From the NCBI RefSeq assembly GCF_003634275.1, contig NZ_RBWY01000001.1, positions 310,001 through 374,000 on the forward strand: 64,000 nt of DNA, read 5' to 3'. The stretch comes from Orbus hercynius (GTDB lineage Bacteria; Pseudomonadota; Gammaproteobacteria; Enterobacterales; Orbaceae). How positions within the stretch are numbered: the first letter of the stretch is position 1; every line of letters begins with the position of its first letter. Made by a program: the position numbers and the translations under genes. A model generated the notes under the pieces. That model had not been told where the DNA came from. It ran no database searches and saw nothing but the letters and a program-made list of their open reading frames with translations. Positions 48,343-56,819 of this stretch are shown piece after piece.

Positions 48343-49156
48343 TGATGTTGAAAAGTCTTTGGATGGTCGTCAACCGATTAGGTTATATGAGTTTTCTCGG
48401 GGCATTTTTAAATATGCGTACAATAGTAGTGCCATCAATATTACCTATAATAATCAGCTTTTTAAAGCTTTAATTGGCGGTATTTCAGATAGCGGAATTA
48501 TTCGTTCAGATGGGGGAACTAGTGATTCACTGACAATTACCTGCCCACCTGATATTGAAGTTGCTAAGCTGTTTGCAAATGTAGCACCAAGTAAAAAAGT
48601 AACGCTAAAAATTTATAATTCTCATTTAGGTTTATCAACCGCAGAACCCGTATGGCTAGGTGACGTTGTCAGTGTTAATTTCGCTGCTTTTGATATGGTT
48701 AAAATATCAGCAATTCCAACTGAAAGTGCCAGTAATAAATTAGGGGCGACACTAACTTATAGCCGGCAGTGCAATGCGGTGCTATATGATCAGCAATGTC
48801 AGGTCAATAAAGAACATTATAAAAAAACAGACACGATTACTCGCATCGACTTAACAACAATTGACGTGACTGAGGCTGCAAATATGCCTGATGGATGGTT
48901 TACGGGTGGCTTTATCGAGTTTAGCATCGGCAATGGTGAATATGATATGCGAGCGATTGAAACTCATATTGGAACAAAATTGATCATCTTAGGTGGCACA
49001 GCAGGATTAAAGCACAATATGGTGATTAATTTTTACCCTGGTTGTGATTTAGCTAAGCCAACGTGTAAAACAAAGTTTAATAACTTACTTAATATGAGAG
49101 CAACGCCTTATCTAAAAGATAGCTCTCCTTTTGATGGTAATCCTGTCGGGTGGTGA
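48332..49156 (+). CDS. Phage BR0599/DUF2163-family tail protein
   Basis: This 274-residue protein has the DUF2163 N-terminal pattern (PIRLYEFSRGIFKYAYNSS, then ISDSGIIRSDGGTSDSLTITCP). The C-terminal BR0599 region has four spaced cysteines (SRQCNAVLYDQQCQ, FYPGCDLAKPTCKTKFNNL), which suggest a metal site. In phages it lies just before the hub complex, as here. GGAGGG precedes its ATG inside the preceding gene. Confidence 0.78.
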   Translation: MNFNDVEKSLDGRQPIRLYEFSRGIFKYAYNSSAINITYNNQLFKALIGGISDSGIIRSDGGTSDSLTITCPPDIEVAKLFANVAPSKKVTLKIYNSHLGLSTAEPVWLGDVVSVNFAAFDMVKISAIPTESASNKLGATLTYSRQCNAVLYDQQCQVNKEHYKKTDTITRIDLTTIDVTEAANMPDGWFTGGFIEFSIGNGEYDMRAIETHIGTKLIILGGTAGLKHNMVINFYPGCDLAKPTCKTKFNNLLNMRATPYLKDSSPFDGNPVGW

Positions 49157-49163
49157 GGTCATT

Positions 49164-49406
49164 ATGGAATTTTTAATTATGGCGGCAATATCGATGGCAA
49201 TTTCATTGGTTTCATCGCTGTTAATGCCAAATAAAACGCAAAAACCCAAACCGCAAACTTTCAATGATGAATCTTTTCCTAAAGTGCAAGATGGCGCAAC
49301 TAAAGTCATTGTGTTTGGTCAAGTTGAATTATCCGACTGGCAAGTCGAGTGGAGCGGTAATTTTAGAACGTCAGCGATTAAAACAAAGGGAGGCGGTAAA
49401 AAATGA
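49164..49406 (+). CDS. Small phage tail protein with N-terminal membrane-like segment
   Basis: This 80-residue protein starts at the ATG at 49164; a reading from TTG 49131 overlaps the previous gene and lacks a ribosome site. It has a hydrophobic start, MEFLIMAAISMAISLVSSLL, and then a Lys/Pro linker and strand-rich end (KVIVFGQVELSDWQVEW). Small proteins of this shape precede the hub in several siphophages. The hydrophobic helix might insert into the target membrane or plug the tube. Its stop overlaps the next ATG. Confidence 0.6.
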   Translation: MEFLIMAAISMAISLVSSLLMPNKTQKPKPQTFNDESFPKVQDGATKVIVFGQVELSDWQVEWSGNFRTSAIKTKGGGKK

Positions 49407-49666
49407 TCATTACGATCCAAGATTTAAGAACCGTCCCTGCTTGGAATGGCAGACCGGGCTATTGTGCGAGTAGTAGTCGAGCTTTTTTTAAGCAATATAA
49501 TCTCGATTGGGATGCTTTTGTTCATCAAGGTATTGAGGCTGAGGCTCTACTTGCGACAGGTAATGCTTTGGCGATCCATTTGGTTGAGTATGTTAAAGAA
49601 CAACATTCTTCCTATTCTATTAAACAGTTAGAAAATGCGGTAGAGGAGTTTGATCATGGGCGGTAA
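49403..49666 (+). CDS. Small conserved phage tail protein
   Basis: This 87-residue protein begins IITIQDLRTVPAWNGRPGYCASSSRAFFKQYNLDWDAFVHQGI and contains ALLATGNALAIHLVEYVKE. I recall proteins with this opening (RTVPAWNGRPGYC) from phage tail blocks, without a known function. The single Cys and His recall a shrunken NlpC/P60 protein, but the catalytic triad is not evident. It overlaps the previous gene by 4 nt and the hub gene by 11 nt. Confidence 0.62.
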   Translation: MIITIQDLRTVPAWNGRPGYCASSSRAFFKQYNLDWDAFVHQGIEAEALLATGNALAIHLVEYVKEQHSSYSIKQLENAVEEFDHGR

Positions 49667-52454
49667 GTCTAAAAAAGTCACGGTAGGTTATTGGTATTAT
49701 GCTACGCTTAAAGCGGGTATAGCCTTAAAATTAGATGAAATTTTTCAAATTAAAGTAAGTGATAAAGTTGCATTTAATGGCCGTATAAAAAAAACTCAAG
49801 GTAACCAATCTGTTTATATTAATCATCCAGGACTATTTGGCGGTGAAAAGTCAGAGGGGGGGATTCAAGGGAGTTTAGAGGTTCGTTGGGGGGGTAATAA
49901 TCAACAGCCTAGTGGCATACTACAACGGTTATTAGGGAGTGATATTCCTGCAGATAGGGGATATGTATCGACTGTTTATGATGGTAAGTTAACAGCTCTA
50001 AACCCTTATCCAAAAGCTTGGACTTATGATGTTAGGCGCTATACTTCACCATTTTATCCTGAAAAATCATTGATTTTATTGGCTGATGGTAATATTTATG
50101 CAATGAATCCAGCTCATATGCTATGGGAAAGTTATACCGATATCGATTGGGGAAGTGGCTTATCTACCGCCGCAATAGATGAGCTTGCATTTAAAAAAGC
50201 TGCAGATACACTTTATGATGAAGGATTTGGGCTATGTTTAGCATGGAAAGTGAGTGATGAGCTAAAAACATTCCGGCAGCAAGTATGCGATCATATTGGT
50301 GCAAAAGTATTTACTTCGCGTAATGGGTTAATTAGTATTAAATTGATACGTGATGACTATAATGTCGATAATTTGCCTATATTTGATGAAAATTCGGGTC
50401 TATTAAAATTAGATTATGATTCGCTTAACAATGTAACAGTGCCGTCTAAAGTTGTTGTCACTTATAAAGATGCAGTAACATTTAAAGAGCGTCCAGCAAT
50501 GGCTGTTAATTTAGCGGTGGTGCAAAGTCAAGGGGGGCAGTCTGTTCAGCCGATGGATTTTAAGGGATTACCGACCGGTGAATTAGCTGATCGTGTGGCT
50601 CATCGAGAGCTCAAAATTCGTACTAGTGGCTTAAAACGCTATAATCTATCATTTGATCGTCGTGCATTTGATTTAGACATTGGTGATCCATTCATATTAC
50701 GTTCCGTTGAACGCAATATCAATTCAATCCTTCGTGTTGAACGGACAGAAGAAAATTTTTTAACTGACGGTACGATAAAAATTGCCGCTATCCAAGATTT
50801 ATATGGTTTACCTAAGGCGTCAATAAATACTATCCCTGCTATTGAAAAAACGGATCCAGATAATATCCCGGTTATTATTGAACAGTATAGAATTATTGAA
50901 GCACCTTATCGAGAGTTAGCGGGGTTAATTGACCCCGCTAATCTTGAGTTATTAGATCGAACGAGTTGCTATTTCTTTGTTATTGCTGCGAGTCCGAAAG
51001 GAACGTGCCGTAATTATAATTTGGCATCTCGTGTAAAAGGAAGTATTCATTACACATTGACAGATTCTGTTGGTGATTGGTGCCCAACAGCGATAACCGA
51101 GAATGATTTAGGTTATCTTGATAAAACGGTGTCCATAACGAATGGTATTTTACTAGAAGATGTTGAAAAAGGTATGGCGGCAATAATTAATGATGAAATC
51201 GTGCGTATTGATGATATTGATATTGCCAATAATCGATTAACCATTTCCAGAGGGTGTGTCGATACCGTGCCACACAAACATTCTGCTAATAGTATAATCT
51301 GGTTTTATGATGGATTTGAAGCAAGTGATACCATCGAGTATAACTCGAATTTGGATATTGAATTTAAACTTCTAAGTAATACCAGCATGGGGCAGTTAGA
51401 ACAGTCAAAAGCGCCAACCCAACTATTAAAAAGCGTTGGTAGGCAGGCTAGGCCTTATCCACCGGGTAATTTTAAAATTAATGGCATTGCTTATCCTAAG
51501 CAGATTAATTCATCGATATTGAATATTTCATGGGCGAGTCGAAACCGTTTATTACAAGCCGATAAACTTATTGATACGACATTTGGTCATACCGATACAA
51601 ATGTAGATCTCAATACATCAACGGCTTATAACTTAACCATTTTAGATAAAAATAATCATATTTTACATTCAGCCAACAATATTCATAATACATCTTATTC
51701 TTGGATTAATACAACTTCATCGCCAGTAAAGGTATTTCTTAAACTTGAAAACAATCTGCTTGATGAGGCTGGAGCAATATGGACAAATAATGGTTGTACG
51801 TTTGTAACTGATTTAGAATTATCTTCTAAAGGCTCCCTGAAAATTGGGGAAAATAGTTATTTATCAACATCTAATGTATCAAATTTCGAAATAGGTAATC
51901 GAGATTTTACGATTGAGTTTTCGATTAAACCTGAAAAAATGGGGGAACAAGATCAAGTTATTTTCGATTTTTTCAATGGCTATTCATCTAATGGTTCAAA
52001 AGTAACGTGGCAAGTTGTGATAACAAGCTCAGGTGCTTTATCATTATGGATTAGCAATATTGGTTACTCGTTCAGTAGTCCATCAACTATTTTTGAGGCA
52101 GGTAAGTGTTACCATGTTGCTATGAGTCGAACCGATAATATGTTGAAATTTTTTATTAATGGAAAAAATGTTATGACGAAGGTATGCTCATTTTTTCTTG
52201 CCACAATGACGCCAACCATTGGACTAGGCACGCAATTAAATAAATCATCTTCGTATCCATACGTTGGTTTAATCAATTTTGTTATTTTTACCGTTGGTAT
52301 TGGTAAATATATTCAAGATTATCAGATTGTTAATGTTAGCCCAACTTTTGATAATCAGCCGACAGAATCTGAAATGACTATCGAACTTGAGGCGGTTTGT
52401 GATGGGTTAACAAGTTATCAAAAACATCGCCATTTAGTTAACGTTATGGGCTAA
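49656..52454 (+). CDS. Tail hub/central tip protein with LamG-like C-terminus
   Basis: This protein of 932 residues starts at ATG 49656 with GAGGAG 7 nt upstream. The N-terminal 400 residues form a gpJ-like hub (KKVTVGYWYYATLKAGIALKLDEI, PSGILQRLLGSDIPADRGYVSTVYDG, VSDELKTFRQQVCDHIGAKVF). A middle part has GYLDKTVSITNG and ISRGCVDTVPHKHS, as in other hubs. Residues of about 720-890 look like a LamG/concanavalin domain (GNRDFTIEFSIKP, CYHVAMSRTDNMLKFFINGK, YPYVGLINFVIF), probably binding a surface sugar. It ends the operon. Confidence 0.75.
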   Translation: MGGKSKKVTVGYWYYATLKAGIALKLDEIFQIKVSDKVAFNGRIKKTQGNQSVYINHPGLFGGEKSEGGIQGSLEVRWGGNNQQPSGILQRLLGSDIPADRGYVSTVYDGKLTALNPYPKAWTYDVRRYTSPFYPEKSLILLADGNIYAMNPAHMLWESYTDIDWGSGLSTAAIDELAFKKAADTLYDEGFGLCLAWKVSDELKTFRQQVCDHIGAKVFTSRNGLISIKLIRDDYNVDNLPIFDENSGLLKLDYDSLNNVTVPSKVVVTYKDAVTFKERPAMAVNLAVVQSQGGQSVQPMDFKGLPTGELADRVAHRELKIRTSGLKRYNLSFDRRAFDLDIGDPFILRSVERNINSILRVERTEENFLTDGTIKIAAIQDLYGLPKASINTIPAIEKTDPDNIPVIIEQYRIIEAPYRELAGLIDPANLELLDRTSCYFFVIAASPKGTCRNYNLASRVKGSIHYTLTDSVGDWCPTAITENDLGYLDKTVSITNGILLEDVEKGMAAIINDEIVRIDDIDIANNRLTISRGCVDTVPHKHSANSIIWFYDGFEASDTIEYNSNLDIEFKLLSNTSMGQLEQSKAPTQLLKSVGRQARPYPPGNFKINGIAYPKQINSSILNISWASRNRLLQADKLIDTTFGHTDTNVDLNTSTAYNLTILDKNNHILHSANNIHNTSYSWINTTSSPVKVFLKLENNLLDEAGAIWTNNGCTFVTDLELSSKGSLKIGENSYLSTSNVSNFEIGNRDFTIEFSIKPEKMGEQDQVIFDFFNGYSSNGSKVTWQVVITSSGALSLWISNIGYSFSSPSTIFEAGKCYHVAMSRTDNMLKFFINGKNVMTKVCSFFLATMTPTIGLGTQLNKSSSYPYVGLINFVIFTVGIGKYIQDYQIVNVSPTFDNQPTESEMTIELEAVCDGLTSYQKHRHLVNVMG

Positions 52455-52831
52455 TGAGCGATCTTTTCCATCGTAAATAAGGTTAATCTGTGTGATTGCA
52501 TATCAGCATAATCATCATTTTAGTTATCTAAATGAGTTAGTTTTTTAGGTAATCGTTTGCTTTGTCATTTAAAAAATGGTAGCTTGTTAAGGTTAACAAA
52601 ACGTACATTTTAGTAACAATGTACATTGTATCTTTTTTTGTCATAGGTCTTAGTTGGGCTTTTTGTATCAATCATATTGCGAAATAGATTTACAACCCGA
52701 AGTTGACTGAAAGCTGTTCATATATGTGTTTCAATTACTGTTAAATAGACTTAATAATTAATCCATTTAGTTTACTAGTTCTTTTAGTATTTATATTTAC
52801 TATTGAAAAATGAAAAACAGAGATGTTAGTT
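52455..52831. other. Intergenic tail of the phage cassette
   Basis: This 377-bp stretch has no convincing gene. It holds the perfect palindrome ACAATGTACATTGT at 52616-52629 followed by a T run at about 52632-52638, which may be a weak terminator of the tail operon or an operator. A second GTACATT lies 20 bp upstream of it. No attachment-site copy of the tRNA-Ile2 end was seen here. Confidence 0.4.
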
Positions 52832-52993
52832 ATGAAGAAAAATAATTACAGAACTTCTTTTACTGAACGAAATGATATGACTATGCATTTTGATTATGGC
52901 GTAACTGATTGTCAAAATCAGCTTATTATAATCAGGGGTATTCGTGTAGCCAATATGGTTGAAATCATCGTCTCAGAATTTAAAAATTATTGA
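52832..52993 (+). CDS. Possible 53-residue protein
   Basis: An ATG frame of 53 residues (KKNNYRTSFTERNDMTMHF, then LIIIRGIRVANMVEIIVSE) lies between the tail cassette and the dehydrogenase gene. The ribosome site is poor and I do not recognise the sequence. The amphipathic LIIIRGIRV pattern looks protein-like, but chance cannot be excluded. Confidence 0.3.
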   Translation: MKKNNYRTSFTERNDMTMHFDYGVTDCQNQLIIIRGIRVANMVEIIVSEFKNY

Positions 52994-53286
52994 TTTATTA
53001 AATAAGTAAGATGTAGAAATTTCTATTTTGTACTATTACTCGCAGTATTAGGAGTCAACGTATAACAATTTATTTTGGGAACGCGTTGTCTTGGAGTGAG
53101 GTTTATAGTGCTATTTTGATGTGAATTTATCCTTTTTGTCTATTGTTATTAATGTATTCATGTCGCTATAAGCTGAGTGTTATCGATAATATTTAAGGTT
53201 TATAGCGTTAAATATAGTTTGCATTTATTTTCAGCTTTAACGCTGTTAATTGCATAATCACTAAAAAACATTGAAAGGTATATATT

Positions 53287-54186
53287 ATGTCTAGCAAAAA
53301 TATCTACGAAATGCAAGATCCTCAAACTCAATTTTTTCATGATAAATTTCCTAAACAACCACAGTCACCACCAGGAATTCAATCGGAAATGCAGCCAATT
53401 CCTGACTGTGGCGAGACAAGCTATCGGGGATCAAATAAATTGGCTGGGCGTAAAGCGCTAGTGACTGGTGGTGACTCGGGAATAGGTCGAGCTGCTGCTA
53501 TTGCTTATGCAAGAGAAGGTGCTGATGTTGCTATCAATTATTTACCTGCTGAGGAAAGCGACGCGAAAGAAGTTGCTAAAATAATTGAAGCAGAAGGGCG
53601 CAAAGCCGTTCTCATACCAGGTGATCTTAGTGATGAGTCATTCAATAAAATCATGGTTGAAACGGCTCATCAAAAACTTGGTGGATTAGATATTTTAGCC
53701 TTGGTTGCAGGTAAACAGCAGGCGGTGGATGATATTTTAAATCTCACAACTGAACAGATATCGAAAACGTTTGCGATTAATGTATTTTCTTTATTTTGGA
53801 CGGTAAAAGCTGCGTTACCTTATCTTCCTAAAGGCGCCACAATTATTACTACCTCATCAATACAAGCTTACCAGCCCAGCTCTATATTATTGGATTATGC
53901 TTCAACCAAATCAGCCATTATTGCTTTTAGTCGAGCATTAGCCAAACAAATATCATCCAAAGGCATTCGTGTTAACACAATAGCACCAGGACCTGTATGG
54001 ACGCCACTGCAAGTTTGTGGGGGGCAGCCACAAGCGGCAATTCCTGAGTTTGGTATGAGTACACCTCTTGCGCGATGTGGACAGCCAGTTGAATTATCCA
54101 GTTTGTATGTTTACTTAGCATCACAAGAGTCTAGCTATATTACTGCTGAGGTTTTTGGCGTCACTGGCGGCGCACATTGTGCATAA
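53287..54186 (+). CDS. yghA: YghA/AhdR-like SDR oxidoreductase
   Basis: This 299-residue short-chain dehydrogenase has the long N-terminal extension of the YghA type ([18 protein letters not shown]). The cofactor motif [21 protein letters not shown] comes next, then the catalytic serine region [11 protein letters not shown] and the YASTK tyrosine-lysine pair at about residue 205. The acceptor end is [11 protein letters not shown]. coli YghA reduces aldehydes with NADPH and is linked to stress. A clear ribosome site, GAAAGG, precedes the ATG. It is separate from the phage cassette. Confidence 0.88.
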   Translation: MSSKNIYEMQDPQTQFFHDKFPKQPQSPPGIQSEMQPIPDCGETSYRGSNKLAGRKALVTGGDSGIGRAAAIAYAREGADVAINYLPAEESDAKEVAKIIEAEGRKAVLIPGDLSDESFNKIMVETAHQKLGGLDILALVAGKQQAVDDILNLTTEQISKTFAINVFSLFWTVKAALPYLPKGATIITTSSIQAYQPSSILLDYASTKSAIIAFSRALAKQISSKGIRVNTIAPGPVWTPLQVCGGQPQAAIPEFGMSTPLARCGQPVELSSLYVYLASQESSYITAEVFGVTGGAHCA

Positions 54187-54384
54187 TAAAGTATCAGTAA
54201 TAAGCGGTTATAAAATAATACCCAACAGGATAAAGATAGGCTGAAGTCTATTGATTTAATATTATTTAGTTGGATATTACCCATTGTTTCATGTTCGAGA
54301 AGAGCGTTAATTTTCAGGGAATCTTTTAAAATATTATCTATTTTTTAAAGATCAATTATTTAAATATTTATGGAGGAGATGATT

Positions 54385-55401
54385 ATGGTAGTTGAGTGTA
54401 AAAAAATATCTTGGGGAAGCATCATTGCAGGGCTTTTTACTGTAATAGCCGTATCAATGCTATTATCGTTATTAGGCGCTAGTATGGGATTGGCAATGAT
54501 TGAGCCTAAATCAAATGATCCTTTTAGCGGGATTGGTACTGCATTTATCATATGGACCGTTATCTCATTTATTATTAGCTTATTTCTAGGTGGATATGTT
54601 GCAGGGAGATTAGCGGCTAATACTGGGTTGATCCATGGCTTTTTAGTTTGGGCAACAACACTTGTTGTGTATTCTATCTTTTCAGCGGTGCTTGGTATTG
54701 GAATGGCAAAAATGGCGGGGAGTGTAATTAGTACTACTGGCTCAGCGGTTGGAAATATTGCATCAAATACGGGATCGATTATTGGACATAGTGCTAATCG
54801 TGCCGGCGATGCAATCAAGGATATTTTTTCAAATGTTGAAATTAATACCGATATCAATAAAATCGATGTAAAAGACAATATCAATACTGTACTTAAACAG
54901 ACAGGTATTGATACTTTACAACCTGATTATCTACAAAATCAATTAACTCAATCGTCAAAAGATATCCATAATGCAGTTAAAAGCATTGCGATGAATCCAA
55001 ATGATGCTGATCAGATTCTTTCCAACTTAGATAAACAACTAAAAAAACGTGTTGATAATCTAACTGCTGATACAAACAAAGATTCAATCATTGAAGCAAT
55101 TGAAAAAAATACTGATATGAATAAGCAAGAAGCAACAAAAGTCGTGGATAATTATCTGACTGCGAGAAAAAATATTCAAGACACTGTAAAAAATCGATTA
55201 AATGATGCTGAGCAAGCACTTGAAAAAGCGAAAACAGACTATAATCAATTAAAAGAACAAGCAAAAGAAAAAGCGGACCAAATTGCTTCTCAAACAGCTA
55301 AATTAACGCTTTGGGCCTTCTTTGCATTCTTACTTGGTGCGGTATTGAGTGCTTTTGGCGGTTGTTTAGGTGTGCGTCACTCTTCGTGTCTGTTAAAGTA
55401 A
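54385..55401 (+). CDS. Four-helix membrane protein with internal coiled-coil domain
   Basis: This 338-residue protein starts at the ATG at 54385 (GGAGG 8 nt upstream; earlier in-frame ATGs are too close to it). Three hydrophobic, glycine-rich segments lie in residues 8-110 (IIAGLFTVIAVSMLLSLLGA, FIISLFLGGYVAGRLAA, VVYSIFSAVLGIGMA). A hydrophilic helical domain of about 185 residues follows, with strong heptads at the end (AEQALEKAKTDYNQLKEQAKEKADQI). A last membrane helix has a small cysteine-containing tail. It resembles conserved stress-linked membrane proteins of unknown role and follows yghA by about 200 bp. Confidence 0.7.
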   Translation: MVVECKKISWGSIIAGLFTVIAVSMLLSLLGASMGLAMIEPKSNDPFSGIGTAFIIWTVISFIISLFLGGYVAGRLAANTGLIHGFLVWATTLVVYSIFSAVLGIGMAKMAGSVISTTGSAVGNIASNTGSIIGHSANRAGDAIKDIFSNVEINTDINKIDVKDNINTVLKQTGIDTLQPDYLQNQLTQSSKDIHNAVKSIAMNPNDADQILSNLDKQLKKRVDNLTADTNKDSIIEAIEKNTDMNKQEATKVVDNYLTARKNIQDTVKNRLNDAEQALEKAKTDYNQLKEQAKEKADQIASQTAKLTLWAFFAFLLGAVLSAFGGCLGVRHSSCLLK

Positions 55402-55853
55402 CTATATATTTGTATTTCATGTGATAGGATTTGATTAACGCGCTGTGTTTATTAAACTCTGGTGCGATTTATATCATAGCTCCCTATCTTCAAGTGTTAA
55501 ATCGCCCCCTAGTGGGGGCGATTTAATATCCCCCCCTTTGAACATCCAATCATTACACATAAAATCAGTTTATTCCATTTAACCGAAGCGCACTAAAACC
55601 TGCGCGAGAATGGGGACATTAAGTCATACTTTTATTGTTATAGGGGAAAATATATTATGGTTAAACTCTTATGAAAATAGTATTTAATCAATAAAATCAC
55701 GTAATAGAAAATCGTCAACCCACTTTTAATCTGGCAGATATTGTACTTATACGAGTAACTGTCAGATTAGATTTGGGCCGCTATAGTTTAAGTTTTCTAT
55801 AGCCAAATTTTCAGAATCTTGCAAACGAAGACTAAAATTCATTATAAGCTTAG
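55402..55853. other. Intergenic region with two strong hairpins
   Basis: This 452-bp gap between the membrane protein gene and the LysR gene holds two hairpins. One is a 13-bp perfect stem (TTAAATCGCCCCC, loop TAGT, then its complement) at 55497-55526. The other is a 10-bp stem AATCTGGCAG and CTGTCAGATT around a 21-nt loop at 55728-55768. Neither has a U tract. I see no gene here. Confidence 0.5.
55497..55526. repeat. 13-bp perfect stem without U tract
   Basis: TTAAATCGCCCCC, loop TAGT and GGGGGCGATTTAA form an unusually GC-rich hairpin for this AT-rich genome. It may end the membrane protein transcript by a non-canonical route or protect its 3' end. Confidence 0.6.
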
Positions 55854-56756
55854 CTAAATCCGTTGACTCCAGTGCTCAGTAAGATATTGTATAAAAACAC
55901 TGACTCTTTGAGGAATATATTGACGTTGTTGATATAATATACTAATTGCGGCGCCAGGTTCTTGCCAATCGGGCAATAAATGGATAAGTCGTTTTTCTTG
56001 AATCTCTTTGGTGACTTCCCATGTTTCCCGTAAAGCAATGCCTTTACCAAATAAGCACCATTGCTTCAATACTTCACCACTATCACTACTTAAGTGGCCA
56101 TTTACAGAAATTTTTTCTGGTTTATGATCAGCCTGTTTATGGTGTAGTACCCATTTATCTTGCCGATAACCAGGATAAGAGAAGAGTAAACATTGATGAG
56201 TTGATAATTGTTTTGGGTGAGTTAATGCTTGATTTTTTGCCAAATATTGAGGTGAGGCGACTAAAATACGTCGATTAGTCGATAAGTGCTTTGCTATAAG
56301 ATTGGAGTCAACAAGCTTACCAACTCGAATTGCGACATCAATGCCTTGAGAGTATAGATCAATAATATGATCGGTTAGTCGTAAGTTAACCCGAAGTAGA
56401 GGGTACATCGTATGAAAAGAAGCAATAATTGGCGCAATATAATGGTGTCCCAATAATAAAGGCGCAGTAATGTTTATTGAGCCACTGAGTTTATCACAAT
56501 GCTTAATCTGAGTTTCTGCTTCATTTAGGATATCTAATGCATTACGCACACTCTCAACAAACAGCTTACCCTCATCAGTGATCTCAAGAAAACGAGTATG
56601 TCGTTTAAAAAGTTGTACATCAAGCTCTTTTTCAATTCTTGCAATTTGTTTGCTTAATGTCGCCGGTGAAATATTGTGTAGCCTTGCAGTAGCTGAAAAA
56701 CTTTTACTTTCAGCTACTGCAATTAACATAACTAAATCATTTATATTTTTTAACAT
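55854..56756 (-). CDS. LysR-family transcriptional regulator
   Basis: This 300-residue LysR regulator has the helix-turn-helix at about residues 18-37 (FSATARLHNISPATLSKQIARIEKELDVQLFKR). The effector domain is periplasmic-binding-protein-like, with the AaeR/CrgA-type strand GSINITAPLLLGHHYIAPIIASF. It lies 63 bp downstream of the old-yellow-enzyme gene on the same strand, so it may be co-transcribed with it rather than divergent. The effector is unknown. Confidence 0.9.
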   Translation of the reverse strand: MLKNINDLVMLIAVAESKSFSATARLHNISPATLSKQIARIEKELDVQLFKRHTRFLEITDEGKLFVESVRNALDILNEAETQIKHCDKLSGSINITAPLLLGHHYIAPIIASFHTMYPLLRVNLRLTDHIIDLYSQGIDVAIRVGKLVDSNLIAKHLSTNRRILVASPQYLAKNQALTHPKQLSTHQCLLFSYPGYRQDKWVLHHKQADHKPEKISVNGHLSSDSGEVLKQWCLFGKGIALRETWEVTKEIQEKRLIHLLPDWQEPGAAISILYQQRQYIPQRVSVFIQYLTEHWSQRI

Positions 56757-56819
56757 GGACTAATCACATACTAGTATTATTTGCTATGATAAAATATATT
56801 TTAGCTGAGTAAAAGATTT

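Larger units (their letters stand above)
41077..52454 (+). mobile_element. Headless siphophage tail cassette (tailocin-like or prophage remnant)
   Basis: Ten co-directional genes with overlaps or short gaps encode a whole non-contractile tail in standard order: terminator, tube, G/GT chaperones, tape measure, distal tail and baseplate proteins, BR0599 protein, two small proteins and the hub. The set resembles the tail block of B3/D3112-type transposable siphophages. No capsid, portal, protease, terminase, integrase, transposase, repressor, holin or lysin gene is found from the tRNA at 40,211 to the dehydrogenase gene at 53,287. All frames are intact. F-type pyocins have this design, but a decaying prophage is the alternative. 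Confidence 0.7.

Noticed and set aside
40211-53286. Complete prophage
   Set aside because: No integrase, repressor, replication, packaging, capsid or lysis genes were found, and no attachment-site repeat was seen.
54360-54884. 174-codon ORF antisense to the membrane protein gene
   Set aside because: It mirrors a gene with a strong ribosome site and clear membrane segments. Long antisense frames are common opposite such sequences.
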